The notes beneath the pieces are model-generated. The model was not told the origin of the DNA, made no database searches, and worked only from the letters and a program-made list of their open reading frames with translations. The position numbers and the translations under genes are program-made. A DNA stretch of 64,000 nt, taken from the NCBI GenBank assembly GCA_021372535.1, contig JAJFUH010000038.1, forward strand, positions 1-64,000, written 5' to 3'. Source of the DNA: a bacterium. Its GTDB lineage: Bacteria; Latescibacterota; Latescibacteria; Latescibacterales; Latescibacteraceae. How positions within the stretch are numbered: the first letter of the stretch is position 1; each line of letters opens with the position of its first letter. Positions 25,472 through 35,234 of this stretch are shown piece by piece.

Positions 25472-26803
25472 TCATTCCAGCCTGAACAGATTTCGGGCGT
25501 TTCCGCTGAGAATCCGTGCCGCGACGTCCACAGCCTCGGTTTCGGTCATGAGCCCCATGGTCACCTTCTCCGCAAGAACATGGGCGATATTTTCCCGCGC
25601 AATCTCGAGAGAACCCCAGACCGTTTCCGGTACGAGCGCATCACCGCCAAATCCGTGGATTTTATTTACCGGAACCAGGTCGAGCATATGCGAAAGCCCC
25701 TCACGGGCGCCTTCCGGGACAATGATATGTACCCATGTCAGGTCGAGCGACACATTGGGGAACTGTTTGGCAAGGCATGCCGTTTCCTTCATCCACGGGT
25801 AGCCCGAATGAAGGAGATGGAACCGTACTTTCGGGTATTTGACAAAAAGATTCGTAAGCAGGGAAGCCCGCGAATTTACAACTTCGTTGCCCATGTGGGT
25901 CTGGATGCCGGTGTGAACAATCACCGGGAAACCATGCTCCTCGGCGCGGTCGAGGATACGGTGCAGGACGAAATTCTCGAAGGGGCGGGCTTCTGCGAAC
26001 GAGAGAGTTTCTTCGAGATGCGGGAGCCGCCGCAGCGTAAAGATACGCTTCATCACCCGCTCGGCCTCGTCACGGGTGCTGTCTTCGTAGTGCAGGTCCC
26101 GCAGGTAGGCATCGGCAATCTTGAGCGCGATCCGTTTGTCCTTTTTCCAGCGGTCGAACTGTTCGTCCATGACATCGAGGAGATGATCGATGTTACGGAT
26201 TGTCCTGCCGAACATTTTTTCCAGATTGGCAAGTCCTCCCGGCAGGTACATATAGGAAAAATGCCTGAACCGCGAGACAAACCGCAGGAGCTCGCGGTCC
26301 ATCCGCTCGTATGCCCCCGGAAGCGCCATGGTGTCGATATCGTTCACAATGTGCGTGATTCCGCAGATTTCTCCGAACAGTTTCCGATAGACGCCCGGTT
26401 TCATGAGCGCAGCGAGTTTTTCCGTAACTTCATGGTATGTGCCGTCGGTCAGGTCGTCGATTCCGAGCAGTTTTTTCATTGAATACCGCGCGGCGCGGCA
26501 GTATCCGGTATAGCGGGAATGTTCCCAGTACGGCTTTATATACTTCCATTTCTCATCGAGCGAAAGCGCTCGCCCGTTGATACGCAGCACCGATCCGAGT
26601 GTCTCCCTGTATTCCAGAAGATTGGGAATTTCCATACCCGCGCTCATGAGATCATCGATGGTATACCACGATGTGAATCTCCCGAAATCGGCGTTTTTTT
26701 CAAGATAGTCCTCTTCCGGATACATGAGGTGTTCATGCATGTCTACAACCGCCATGGAATCGATTTCGGTTTTCAAACGTTGGTAGAGCTCCCTGCCTGG
26801 CAT
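25472..26803 (-). CDS. Amidohydrolase-2-family metal-dependent hydrolase
   Basis: The 443-residue protein starts with AVVDMHEHLMYPEE, the HxH metal site (His23, His25) of amidohydrolase TIM barrels. Later come FPVIVHTGIQTH and FHLLHSGYPW with further His ligands, and GFGGDALVPE with the conserved Asp. This is the arrangement of the amidohydrolase 2 / decarboxylase-type branch, whose members cleave C-C, C-N or ester bonds or isomerise uronates. There is no signal peptide. An AAAAAGGAG site precedes the ATG on the minus strand. It stands alone ahead of the polysaccharide block, in the opposite direction. Substrate unknown; a sugar-acid role would fit the setting but is not shown. Confidence 0.8.
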   Translation of the reverse strand: MPGRELYQRLKTEIDSMAVVDMHEHLMYPEEDYLEKNADFGRFTSWYTIDDLMSAGMEIPNLLEYRETLGSVLRINGRALSLDEKWKYIKPYWEHSRYTGYCRAARYSMKKLLGIDDLTDGTYHEVTEKLAALMKPGVYRKLFGEICGITHIVNDIDTMALPGAYERMDRELLRFVSRFRHFSYMYLPGGLANLEKMFGRTIRNIDHLLDVMDEQFDRWKKDKRIALKIADAYLRDLHYEDSTRDEAERVMKRIFTLRRLPHLEETLSFAEARPFENFVLHRILDRAEEHGFPVIVHTGIQTHMGNEVVNSRASLLTNLFVKYPKVRFHLLHSGYPWMKETACLAKQFPNVSLDLTWVHIIVPEGAREGLSHMLDLVPVNKIHGFGGDALVPETVWGSLEIARENIAHVLAEKVTMGLMTETEAVDVAARILSGNARNLFRLE

Positions 26804-27218
26804 GCGATTCTCCTTTTTATCGAGTCGTATTATCGAGTGAACGTAATCGATATGATGCTTAAAAAGGTAATATGGATAATGTTAATAGTTTGTTCTCTCG
26901 TTTCAAATGAAAATTCTACCTATCAATACCCGGTAACGATAATTGTCGCCCATCGGCTTCTGAGAGTAAACCGATTCCTGACACAGGAGTGTTCCTCTGC
27001 TGCAACGGTGTAGCACAGTACCAGTACTCAATCGGACTAACATTTTGCACCGCGACCTCCCGGGCAGCTCCGGTATCGGAGAAACACGATTGATGTACAC
27101 GGATTACTTATTTTTTTGATGTACATATGCAAAAGAGAATTGTAAAATGCGATAAAAGCAGTTAATATAAGGAATATGGTAAACTGTCCACCCGGCTTGT
27201 TATACAGGAATAACGATT
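26804..27218. other. Gene-free spacer upstream of the polysaccharide block
   Basis: This 415-base stretch separates the amidohydrolase gene from the divergent wecB-like gene and probably holds the promoters of both. No repeat or hairpin was recognised, and no coding frame has support. Confidence 0.4.
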
Positions 27219-28337
27219 GTGATACGTATTATCTGTGTTTGCGGGGCACGTCCCAATTTTATGAAGATTGCCCCCCTCATGCATATTTTGAAACAAAAAC
27301 CGGATTTTGAAACTCTTCTCGTGCATACCGGACAGCACTATGATAAGAACATGTCCCGCCAGTTCTTTGAAGAGCTCGATATCCCCAAACCCGATATAAA
27401 TCTGGAGGTCGGCTCCGACAGTCATGCTGTCCAGACTGCGAAAATCATGATGGGATTCGAGCCGGTTGTCCTCGATTTCAAGCCCCGCTATGTTCTCGTG
27501 GTTGGTGATGTCAACAGCACCATCGCCTGCGGTCTCGTTGCGGTGAAGCTCGGCGTGAAGCTCATCCATGTCGAAGCCGGCCTGCGAAGCTTCGACCGGA
27601 CGATGCCGGAGGAGATCAACAGGATTCTGACCGATTCCATCAGCGACATGCTGTTCGTCAGCGAGCAGTCGGGTGTCGACCAGCTTCTCAGGGAAGGTAT
27701 CGACCGGAAAAAGATTCATTTTGTCGGCAATGTCATGATCGATACGCTCCTCGCCAACATCAAAAAAGCCCGGGAATCGTCAATTCTCGGCAGGCTCGGT
27801 CTTTCGCCACGCCGCTATGTCGCCGTGACGCTTCACCGTCCGAGCAATGTCGATGACTACAAAAATTTCGGGAGTATTCTCGGCGCTTTCGAGACAATCG
27901 GGCATGAGATGAAGATCGTGTTTCCCATCCATCCCCGGACACGTAAAAATATCGGGAACATGGGATTTTCGGATCGTATAGCTTCCATGAAAAATCTTGA
28001 AATTACCGACCCGCTCGGTTATCTCGATTTTCTGTGGCTCATGAATAATGCCGCTGTCGTTCTGACAGACTCCGGCGGAATTCAGGAGGAGACGACGATT
28101 CTCGGTGTTCCGTGCATGACGCTCCGTGAAAATACGGAACGGCCGGTGACGATAACTGAAGGAACCAACCGTCTCGTTCCCCTGACCACCCGTGATATCC
28201 TCTTCCACTTCAACACCATCATCGGTCAGGGAATCACACCTGCTCCCCGAGTGCCGAAATTCTGGGATGGGAAAGCCGCGGAGCGTATCGTCGCGATCAT
28301 TGAAAGCGATCACGGCCTATCGGGTGAGACAGCATGA
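27219..28337 (+). CDS. wecB: UDP-N-acetylglucosamine 2-epimerase (non-hydrolysing)
   Basis: The 372-residue protein has the full WecB layout: IICVCGARPNFMKIAPLMH at the start, LLVHTGQHYDKNMS, VLVVGDVNSTIACGLVA, LIHVEAGLRSFDRTMPEE, then VTLHRPSNVDD and DSGGIQEE near the end. The enzyme interconverts UDP-GlcNAc and UDP-ManNAc in the cytoplasm, feeding surface glycans. The GTG start at 27219 is supported by AGGA nine bases upstream. Its stop overlaps the start of the next gene by four bases (ATGA), so the two are translationally coupled. The gene opens the polysaccharide block. Confidence 0.93.
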   Translation: MIRIICVCGARPNFMKIAPLMHILKQKPDFETLLVHTGQHYDKNMSRQFFEELDIPKPDINLEVGSDSHAVQTAKIMMGFEPVVLDFKPRYVLVVGDVNSTIACGLVAVKLGVKLIHVEAGLRSFDRTMPEEINRILTDSISDMLFVSEQSGVDQLLREGIDRKKIHFVGNVMIDTLLANIKKARESSILGRLGLSPRRYVAVTLHRPSNVDDYKNFGSILGAFETIGHEMKIVFPIHPRTRKNIGNMGFSDRIASMKNLEITDPLGYLDFLWLMNNAAVVLTDSGGIQEETTILGVPCMTLRENTERPVTITEGTNRLVPLTTRDILFHFNTIIGQGITPAPRVPKFWDGKAAERIVAIIESDHGLSGETA

Positions 28338-30547
28338 ATCCGGTATCACTGGCAGGAAGAATATTCAGGGGATTGATGGGACGGCTCCGTAACTACGGTA
28401 ATCGCATGGCGACGATCACACTGTCGGGGGGAATACGTACGGTGTTACGCAGGATTAAAGCTCGATGGTCACGTAAAATACGAATTCTTCAGGCAAAGCT
28501 CGGGAAAACCGAACTTTCCGACGCCGCTTTTTTACAGAGTCTCGAGCTGCCTTTTTCGCAGTCGTGGAAATCGTATCTCGACCATATGGCCACCCGGAGC
28601 GAGCCCCGTTTTTTCTTCGCAGGTACGTCCACGGAAGAAATCCGTATGGCAATCGAAACCGGATTCAAAGAGCATGAATTGCAGACTATAATCGCCGCCG
28701 ACCGTGTGTGCGGTCATGTGTTCGATCTCCTCGGTTCGGGTCCGATACGGCTCGGTGACACGATAGACTGGCATACGGACTTCAAGACGGGCCACCGGTT
28801 CGACCCCTGGGTATATTACACCGATGTCCGGTATGCGCCGTATAAAGTGGGCTTCGACATCAAGGTTCCATGGGAGCTGAGCCGCGCCCAGCACCTTGTC
28901 TGGCTCGGTCAGGCGTATCTGCTCGCCAAAGATGAACGGTACGCCCGTGAATTTGTCTCCGAAGTGACCGGCTGGATAAAACACAATCCCCCCCAGTTCG
29001 GAATCAACTGGACCTGCACGATGGATGTGGCGATACGGGCGGTCAACTGGATATGGGGGTATTACCTCTTCAGACAATCGCCGTCGCTCACCAAACCGTT
29101 TCTCGAAAAATTATTCAAAAGCCTCCTCATTCACGGCCGTCATATCAGAAACAATCTCGAATGGTCGGAATGGCTGACAAGCAATCACTACCTCTCGAAC
29201 ATCGTCGCTCTCGTATACCTCGGAATTCTCTTTACCGAATTCGGGGAGGCGCAGTCATGGCGCGAATTCGGCCTCAGGGAGCTGGAAAACGAGATGTTCA
29301 GGCAGGTTTACGAGGACGGTGTCGATTTCGAGGCATCGGTGACCTACCACCGGATGGTGACGGAGTTTTTCCTGTCGGCCACGATTCTCGCCCGGCTGAA
29401 CGGACATACGTTCAGCGCCGGGTATATGGAGCGGCTCGAAAAGATGGTGGAGTTCGTCATGCACCTCACCAAGCCGGACGGCACCGTACCCATTGTCGGC
29501 GACAACGACAATGGCCGCCTGCACAGGCTGAAAGCATGGATGGACGACCCGCTCAGGGAATGGTACGATCACCGGTATCTTCTTTCCATCGGGGCGGTGC
29601 TGTTCGACCGTAAAGATTTCGCCCGTTCGGCGGGAAACGAATGGGAAGAGGCGCTCTGGCTTTTTGGGAAGAAGGCATATGACCTCAAAGTGGCGTTCGA
29701 AAGCACCGATAATCTGCCGCTTGAATTATCTTCATGTTGTTTCAGGGATTCCGGCTTTTATATTATGAGGAGCGGATCGTGGTACATGAATATCAACGCC
29801 TGCCCGAACGGCCAGAAAGGGAACGCCGGTCATGCGCATAACGACTCGCTCGGATTCGAGCTCTACGGTGCAGGCACGACATGGATCATGGACCCGGGAA
29901 CGTATGTCTACACCTCCGATTACGATGCGCGGAATCTTTTCCGATCATCGAAGATGCACAGTACGGTAACTGTCGATGATGAGGAACAGAACCGCGTTGA
30001 TCCCATGATCCTGTTCCAGATGAAGGACGACGCTCATCCCCGTGTTCTCCGGTGGGAAGAAACCGGCGCATACAGCCTGTTTGTCGGGGAACATGACGGT
30101 TATATGCGGCTGGAAAGCCCGGTAATGCACCGTCGGGCAATTTTTTTCGACAGGCGCGACGAGGTCTGGCTCATTCGTGATACGTTTGCCGGAGACGGGA
30201 AACACACGTATATGTTCACGCTCCCGTTTACTCCGGGAATCAGCATCGGAACGCCGGGATTCTATGAACACCGTACCGCGGCAGTCGACAGTGCAATGCA
30301 TAAACTTCACGTGGTATCCCTCGGCCCGGAATCGTCCGTGATGACCGTGCAGGATAGCTCGGTAGCACCCGGGTATGGCTCGAAGCTGAGCGCCCCGAAA
30401 GTTGTGTTTACATGGGATACCACACAGGAATTTCTGCTGGCGCTTGCCATCGAAACGGATGCGGAACCGGTGGACGGGCGGATTTCAAGGGCGCTTGAAC
30501 ACATGAAAACGGTTGATAAGGATGAGATAAACGGGACTTATACATGA
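28334..30547 (+). CDS. Heparinase II/III-family protein, no signal peptide
   Basis: The 737-residue protein matches the heparinase II/III type: an N-terminal alpha-toroid (YKVGFDIKVPWELSRAQHLV, INWTCTMDVAIRAVNWIWGY, WLTSNHYLSN) and a C-terminal beta-sandwich (GHAHNDSLGFELYGAG with the catalytic-type His, YDARNLFRSSKMHSTVTVDD). These lyases cut uronic-acid-containing polysaccharides by beta-elimination. The N-terminus is basic and not a signal peptide, so it may work in the cytoplasm or on a lipid-linked intermediate. It overlaps the epimerase gene by four bases. Such genes often sit in capsule/exopolysaccharide clusters beside ADH-Gfo/Idh fusions, as here. Activity towards heparin itself is not implied. 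Confidence 0.85.
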   Translation: MNPVSLAGRIFRGLMGRLRNYGNRMATITLSGGIRTVLRRIKARWSRKIRILQAKLGKTELSDAAFLQSLELPFSQSWKSYLDHMATRSEPRFFFAGTSTEEIRMAIETGFKEHELQTIIAADRVCGHVFDLLGSGPIRLGDTIDWHTDFKTGHRFDPWVYYTDVRYAPYKVGFDIKVPWELSRAQHLVWLGQAYLLAKDERYAREFVSEVTGWIKHNPPQFGINWTCTMDVAIRAVNWIWGYYLFRQSPSLTKPFLEKLFKSLLIHGRHIRNNLEWSEWLTSNHYLSNIVALVYLGILFTEFGEAQSWREFGLRELENEMFRQVYEDGVDFEASVTYHRMVTEFFLSATILARLNGHTFSAGYMERLEKMVEFVMHLTKPDGTVPIVGDNDNGRLHRLKAWMDDPLREWYDHRYLLSIGAVLFDRKDFARSAGNEWEEALWLFGKKAYDLKVAFESTDNLPLELSSCCFRDSGFYIMRSGSWYMNINACPNGQKGNAGHAHNDSLGFELYGAGTTWIMDPGTYVYTSDYDARNLFRSSKMHSTVTVDDEEQNRVDPMILFQMKDDAHPRVLRWEETGAYSLFVGEHDGYMRLESPVMHRRAIFFDRRDEVWLIRDTFAGDGKHTYMFTLPFTPGISIGTPGFYEHRTAAVDSAMHKLHVVSLGPESSVMTVQDSSVAPGYGSKLSAPKVVFTWDTTQEFLLALAIETDAEPVDGRISRALEHMKTVDKDEINGTYT

Positions 30548-30579
30548 CGAAATATTTTATTACGCTTCTTTTTGAAATA

Positions 30580-30640
30580 GATGCCGAAACGAGTTCGGCA
30601 TGACGGTCATCCCGAACTCATTTCAATATCTAACCATTTA
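30580..30640. repeat. Hairpin-forming intergenic repeat
   Basis: TTGAAATAGATGCCGAA-ACGAG-TTCGGCAT and a following GAACTCATTTCAA form nested inverted repeats. The ATGCCGAA-loop-TTCGGCATGAC core is shared with the insert at 4376-4476. It lies between the heparinase-like gene and the first ADH-Gfo/Idh fusion and could also attenuate transcription. Confidence 0.5.
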
Positions 30641-30703
30641 TAATACAATTAGTTATGTAAATACGCAACCATTTCGATATACAGTGATATTACGGGGTAA
30701 TGA

Positions 30704-32749
30704 ATGAAACAGATTACAGTGCAGGACGGCCGGGTGATGTTTCATGAAGTTCCCGTTCCGGCTGCGGGCGACGATGAGGTACTGGTAAAGATCGAGCGGT
30801 CGTATCTGGCAATCGGTACAGGAAGCGCACCGGGCAATGGAAACGTCCGTTCAGGGGAAAATCCGCCACCTCTGTTTTCGGCTGCAGGAACGGTGGCGGA
30901 GGCAGGAAAGAACGTTCATGACCTGTTCCCCGGCGACAGGGTAGCCTGCGTTTGCATGGATGCCGCAGGTCATGCCGGGTATAAGAGCTTCCATCACAGT
31001 CTTACGGTTCCCGTGCCGGATAAACTGAACATCGAAGAGGCCGCTCTTGTCGCGCCGGGAGCCGCTGCATTACAGGGTGTACGGAGGGCGCGGCCAACGC
31101 TCGGGGAGCACTTTATTGTCGTGGGAATGGGACTGACCGGCCAGATTACCTTCCAGCTCCTGAAAGCGGAGGGATGCAGGGTAACGGGTATCGATACGGT
31201 GTCCGGGCGGTTACAGCAAGCGCTTGAACATGGTCTCGATTCGGGTTTCGATCCCGGAAGCGGCGACTTTGTTGCAAATGTTAAACGCATAACCGGGGGA
31301 ATGGGCGCCGATGGTATCATACTCACCGTTCCCTGTCCGGATGACATCCTCATGGCGGTATATGCCGTATGCCGTAAAAAGGCCCGCGTAGTGCTGGTTG
31401 ATGAGGGAATCTGTTCTCTTTCCCTCGCCGGTATTCAGGGGAATGAGTTCGATATCTCCATCGCGGCTTCAATGGGACCCGGCATATCGGATAGCGAGCG
31501 GGAAAGGGGAAGTGTCGATTTTCCCCTCGGATACGTGCGCTGGACAGACAGCCGGAACATGGCGGAATATCTGCGCCTTGCGGCGGAAGGCATAGTCACC
31601 GCCCGTTATCTTGTCGAGGGAGTCTATCCTCTCGAAAATATTCAGGATGCCTGTGACGCGATTAACGGTTCCCTCCGAAAACCTTCCGCGATTCTCGTGT
31701 CCTTTCCGGAAACGGCGGAGACCGGACAGCCCGTACAAACGGTGTGTGATACTCCCATCAGGACAGTGAAAACAAAACCGCTCCGTGTTGCCGTTATCGG
31801 CGCGGGATCGTTCGCTCAGGCGGTACATATCCCGAATATCAGGCAGAATCCCGACCTGTATGCGCTTGAAGCGGTTGCCTGCCGCACCGGGGAACATGCC
31901 CGAGCTGCCGCCGAAAAGTTAGGGATCAGCCGTTTCACTGCCGACTATGAAGAGATTCTGGAAAATCCCGAAATCGATGCGGTTGTTATCGCGACCCGTC
32001 ACAACCTCCATGCGCACATTGCCCTAAAGGCGCTGAAGTCGGGCAAACATGTGCTTGTGGAAAACCCTCTCGCAATGAACAGGACGGAGCTCGATACGAT
32101 TCTCGATTTCTATTCGCAATCCGGGGAAAAGAGAGCGCCGCTGCTCATGACAGGATTCAACAGGCGGTTTTCACCCCTTGTCAGCCGTATCCGTGAGATT
32201 TTGGAGAACCGTACGAATCCGATGGTGATCAACTACCGTATGAACGCGGAGTTCCTCCCGCCCGACCACTGGTTATACGGCGCGGAAGGCGGCGGCAGAA
32301 ATATCGGCGAAGCATGCCACATATACGATTTATTCACCTGTCTGACCGATTCTCCCGCTCTGTCTGTCGAAGCACTGTCCATACGGCCTCCGCAGGGGAA
32401 ATTTAGTAGCCGCGATAATTTTGTCGCCACGATTACATTCGGGGACGGCTCGCTCGCGACACTGACCTGTACAACGCTCGGTTCATCCGGATATCCGAAG
32501 GATCTCCTCGAGATTTACTGTGACAACCGGGTGTTTGTTCTTGACGATTTTTCCGCGCTCACCGGGTATGGTATCGCCGATGTCCGCATGTCCGGCCAGA
32601 ACGGGAAAGGGGAGAGGGAGGAAATCGAAGCATTCGCCCGTGCTGTAGTCGAAGGAGGCCCGTGGCCGGTTCCCCTCTGGCAGCAGGTTCAGGCAATGGA
32701 TATTGCATTCGAGATGAAAAGGCTCCTGATGGATACATCGCCGGAATAA
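30704..32749 (+). CDS. Bi-domain oxidoreductase 1: MDR/ADH fused to Gfo/Idh/MocA (ENP variant)
   Basis: Residues 1 to about 345 are a medium-chain dehydrogenase (HYDROPHOBIC start MKQITVQDGRVMFHEVPVP, Rossmann loop FIVVGMGLTGQITFQLLKAE). Residues from about 360 are a Gfo/Idh/MocA domain (VAVIGAGSFAQAVHIPN, later TGFNRRFSPL and DHWLYGAEGGGRNIGEACH). This fusion is a known family of surface-polysaccharide clusters whose reaction is unsettled. At the EKP catalytic motif the sequence is VENPLAM: Asn454 replaces Lys, whereas the next gene keeps it. The classical zinc-binding Cys of alcohol dehydrogenases is absent at the usual N-terminal site. The second domain may therefore be inactive in this copy. 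Confidence 0.85.
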   Translation: MKQITVQDGRVMFHEVPVPAAGDDEVLVKIERSYLAIGTGSAPGNGNVRSGENPPPLFSAAGTVAEAGKNVHDLFPGDRVACVCMDAAGHAGYKSFHHSLTVPVPDKLNIEEAALVAPGAAALQGVRRARPTLGEHFIVVGMGLTGQITFQLLKAEGCRVTGIDTVSGRLQQALEHGLDSGFDPGSGDFVANVKRITGGMGADGIILTVPCPDDILMAVYAVCRKKARVVLVDEGICSLSLAGIQGNEFDISIAASMGPGISDSERERGSVDFPLGYVRWTDSRNMAEYLRLAAEGIVTARYLVEGVYPLENIQDACDAINGSLRKPSAILVSFPETAETGQPVQTVCDTPIRTVKTKPLRVAVIGAGSFAQAVHIPNIRQNPDLYALEAVACRTGEHARAAAEKLGISRFTADYEEILENPEIDAVVIATRHNLHAHIALKALKSGKHVLVENPLAMNRTELDTILDFYSQSGEKRAPLLMTGFNRRFSPLVSRIREILENRTNPMVINYRMNAEFLPPDHWLYGAEGGGRNIGEACHIYDLFTCLTDSPALSVEALSIRPPQGKFSSRDNFVATITFGDGSLATLTCTTLGSSGYPKDLLEIYCDNRVFVLDDFSALTGYGIADVRMSGQNGKGEREEIEAFARAVVEGGPWPVPLWQQVQAMDIAFEMKRLLMDTSPE

Positions 32750-32858
32750 CCATTACGAGTCTGATTCCACCGTGAAGCAAGCGGAACGATGTCAGGAATA
32801 ACAAATGCCCTGACAACATGGATAATATAAAGATACGCAGCTCTATACGAGGTTTGGA

Positions 32859-35228
32859 ATGAAACAGGTTTTTCTGAGAGACGGTAAGGCAGTCGTTGAG
32901 GAAATACCGCCCCCGACGCCGGGTGCTGATGAGGTTCTCGTCAAAGTCGTTCGCTCGTGCATCTCGACCGGCACGGAGCTTAGCGGAATAACCGCGATGA
33001 AGCCGCCCGAGCCGGTTCCTGAAGCTATTCCCGAAGCAGTTCCTGAACAACCGGTTGTGCACATCCCTCTCTGGAAGCAGATACTCACCGATCCCGGTAT
33101 GTGGGAGCGGGCGATCAAAGACCCCCGGAAAATCGTACGCTTCCTGTGGAGGCTTTTCGTGAGCGCACTGAAATGGCCGATAAACAGGCTGAGATCCTAC
33201 CTGTTGGTTCAGATTCTCACATCGCCCGGCATGTGGAAACGGGCGATCAAGGACCCGAGAAAAATACTCCGCTTCCTGGGAATCATCAGGGAGCGCGGAC
33301 TGGAGTTCGCGACGACATCGGTCGCGGCGCAGATATCAGTGGCTTATCCCCTTGGATACTCTGCTGCCGGTATCGTGCTTGAAACGGGAGAAAACATCCG
33401 CGACATCTCTCCCGGCGACCGGGTTGCCTGTGCGGGAGCCCAGTGTGCGCATCATGCCGAATATATCGTTGTTCCGCGGAATCTCCTCGTTCCCGTGCCG
33501 GACAGCCTGGATTTCGATACGGCAAGCACTGTAGCGCTCGGTTCGATAGCCATGCAGGGTGTGCGCCGTGCTCAGCCGGAGATCGGGGAAACGTTCGTGG
33601 TCATCGGACTTGGCCTTTTAGGGCAGATGACCGTCCAGCTTCTGAAAGCGAACGGCTGCAGGGTAATCGGGACAGACCTCGATCCGCAGCGTATCGACCT
33701 CGCAAAAAAGCTGGGGATGAACACCGGACTCTACCCCGGCCAGGGAGTTCCAGTCGAACTGGTGAACCGTCTTACCGGAGGAACGGGAGCAGACTGTGTC
33801 ATCATCACCGCCTCCGGCCCGTCAGCTATACTGGCGACGGCTTTCCAGATGTGCCGGAGAAAGGGGAGAGTTGTTCTGGTCGGCGATGTGGCCATCACAA
33901 TCAGTCGCGGCGATATTTACCGCAAGGAGCTCGATTTCTTCATCTCAACATCGTACGGTCCCGGACGATATGATGCACGGTATGAAGAAAAGGGGATCGA
34001 TTACCCGCCGGGTTATGTGCGCTGGACCGAGAACCGTAACATGATGGAATATCTACGTCTTGCGGCGGAGAAGAAAATTTCGGTCGGCCCCCTCATACAG
34101 AAGGTGTTTCCGGTCGAAACGGCGTCGGACGCTTATTTTACCCTGAAATATTCCCCCGACAAGCCGCTCATTGCCCTTCTGTCGTATCCCGAAGCCGGAA
34201 TGGACGTTCAGCCCGGACGGAAAATACCGAATCCCGAAGTCCATCCCGTAGTGGTGGATAAACGCATACATGTCGCCGTGGTCGGCGCTGGCGGATTTGC
34301 TAAGGGCATCCATCTGCCTAACTTTAAAAAGCTGTCCGAGGTGTATTCCATCCATGCCATAGCGGATGTAGTGGGGCATAATGCGGTGGCGACGGCAAAG
34401 CAGTTCGGAGCCGCTTATTCGACGACGGATTTCCAGGAGGTCATCGAAGACCCCGATATCGATGCAGTTTTCATCACAACCCGCCATCATCTCCATGCCC
34501 TGCTTACCGAAAAGGCTCTCAGGGCAGGCAAACATGTCTTCGTGGAAAAACCGCTCTCCATGGACAGGAAAGGGCTCGAAGCTATCAGGCAGGTCTTTGA
34601 ATCGTCCGGCGAAAATGCGGCTCCGGTTCTGCTGACCGGTTTCAACCGTCGATTTTCGCCATTCGCCCGGCGGATACGGGAGCTCACGAACGGCCGTAAA
34701 AATCCGATGATACTCAACTACCGCATGAATGCCGGATACATTCCGCTCGATCACTGGGTGCACGGCGAGGAGGGAGGTGGACGGAACATCGGCGAGGGAT
34801 GTCATATTTACGATCTTTTCACCTATCTCGTCGATGCACGGGTAACCGCCATCGAGGCAAAATCCATCAGGCCAGCGACCGATTACTGCAGTTACCGCGA
34901 TAATTTCGCCGCGACGATGACGTTCGAGGACGGTTCGATTGCGACTCTTACCTATACGGCGCTCGGTTCAGCCGAATACCCGAAGGAAAACCTCGATGTT
35001 TTCTGCGACGGCATGGTGCTTGTGCTCGATAATTACACTACGCTCACCGGGTACGGCACAAGCGAAGCGGATATTTCCTCAGCGGGTGTCAAGGGGCATT
35101 TCGAGGAGATTCAAGCCTTCGCGGCTGCAATTTCGGAGAAAAAAACCGCGCCTATTCCTCTCTGGCAGCAGTATCAGGCGATGGAAATCGCCTTCGAGGT
35201 AGACCGCATCCTTGCAGCGAAGAAATAG
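32859..35228 (+). CDS. Bi-domain oxidoreductase 2: MDR/ADH fused to Gfo/Idh/MocA
   Basis: A 789-residue paralogue of the preceding gene. The ADH half has VVIGLGLLGQMTVQLLKANG; the Gfo/Idh half has VAVVGAGGFAKGIHLPNF and an intact VEKPLSM with Lys564. It is longer by an insertion near the N-terminus: a Pro/Glu-rich linker (49-65) and two copies of a 23-residue segment (74-96 and 118-140, 20 of 23 identical) beginning QILT and containing AIKDPRKI. Such a segment occurs once in relatives I recall, so one copy is a recent duplication of a 132-base unit. The gene lies 109 bases after its paralogue. Reaction unknown; a redox step on an activated sugar is likely. Confidence 0.87.
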   Translation: MKQVFLRDGKAVVEEIPPPTPGADEVLVKVVRSCISTGTELSGITAMKPPEPVPEAIPEAVPEQPVVHIPLWKQILTDPGMWERAIKDPRKIVRFLWRLFVSALKWPINRLRSYLLVQILTSPGMWKRAIKDPRKILRFLGIIRERGLEFATTSVAAQISVAYPLGYSAAGIVLETGENIRDISPGDRVACAGAQCAHHAEYIVVPRNLLVPVPDSLDFDTASTVALGSIAMQGVRRAQPEIGETFVVIGLGLLGQMTVQLLKANGCRVIGTDLDPQRIDLAKKLGMNTGLYPGQGVPVELVNRLTGGTGADCVIITASGPSAILATAFQMCRRKGRVVLVGDVAITISRGDIYRKELDFFISTSYGPGRYDARYEEKGIDYPPGYVRWTENRNMMEYLRLAAEKKISVGPLIQKVFPVETASDAYFTLKYSPDKPLIALLSYPEAGMDVQPGRKIPNPEVHPVVVDKRIHVAVVGAGGFAKGIHLPNFKKLSEVYSIHAIADVVGHNAVATAKQFGAAYSTTDFQEVIEDPDIDAVFITTRHHLHALLTEKALRAGKHVFVEKPLSMDRKGLEAIRQVFESSGENAAPVLLTGFNRRFSPFARRIRELTNGRKNPMILNYRMNAGYIPLDHWVHGEEGGGRNIGEGCHIYDLFTYLVDARVTAIEAKSIRPATDYCSYRDNFAATMTFEDGSIATLTYTALGSAEYPKENLDVFCDGMVLVLDNYTTLTGYGTSEADISSAGVKGHFEEIQAFAAAISEKKTAPIPLWQQYQAMEIAFEVDRILAAKK

Positions 35229-35234
35229 CGGTGC

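Noticed and set aside
25430-26482. Open frame of 350 codons on the plus strand
   Set aside because: Antisense to the amidohydrolase gene with its HxH metal motif and strong ribosome site.
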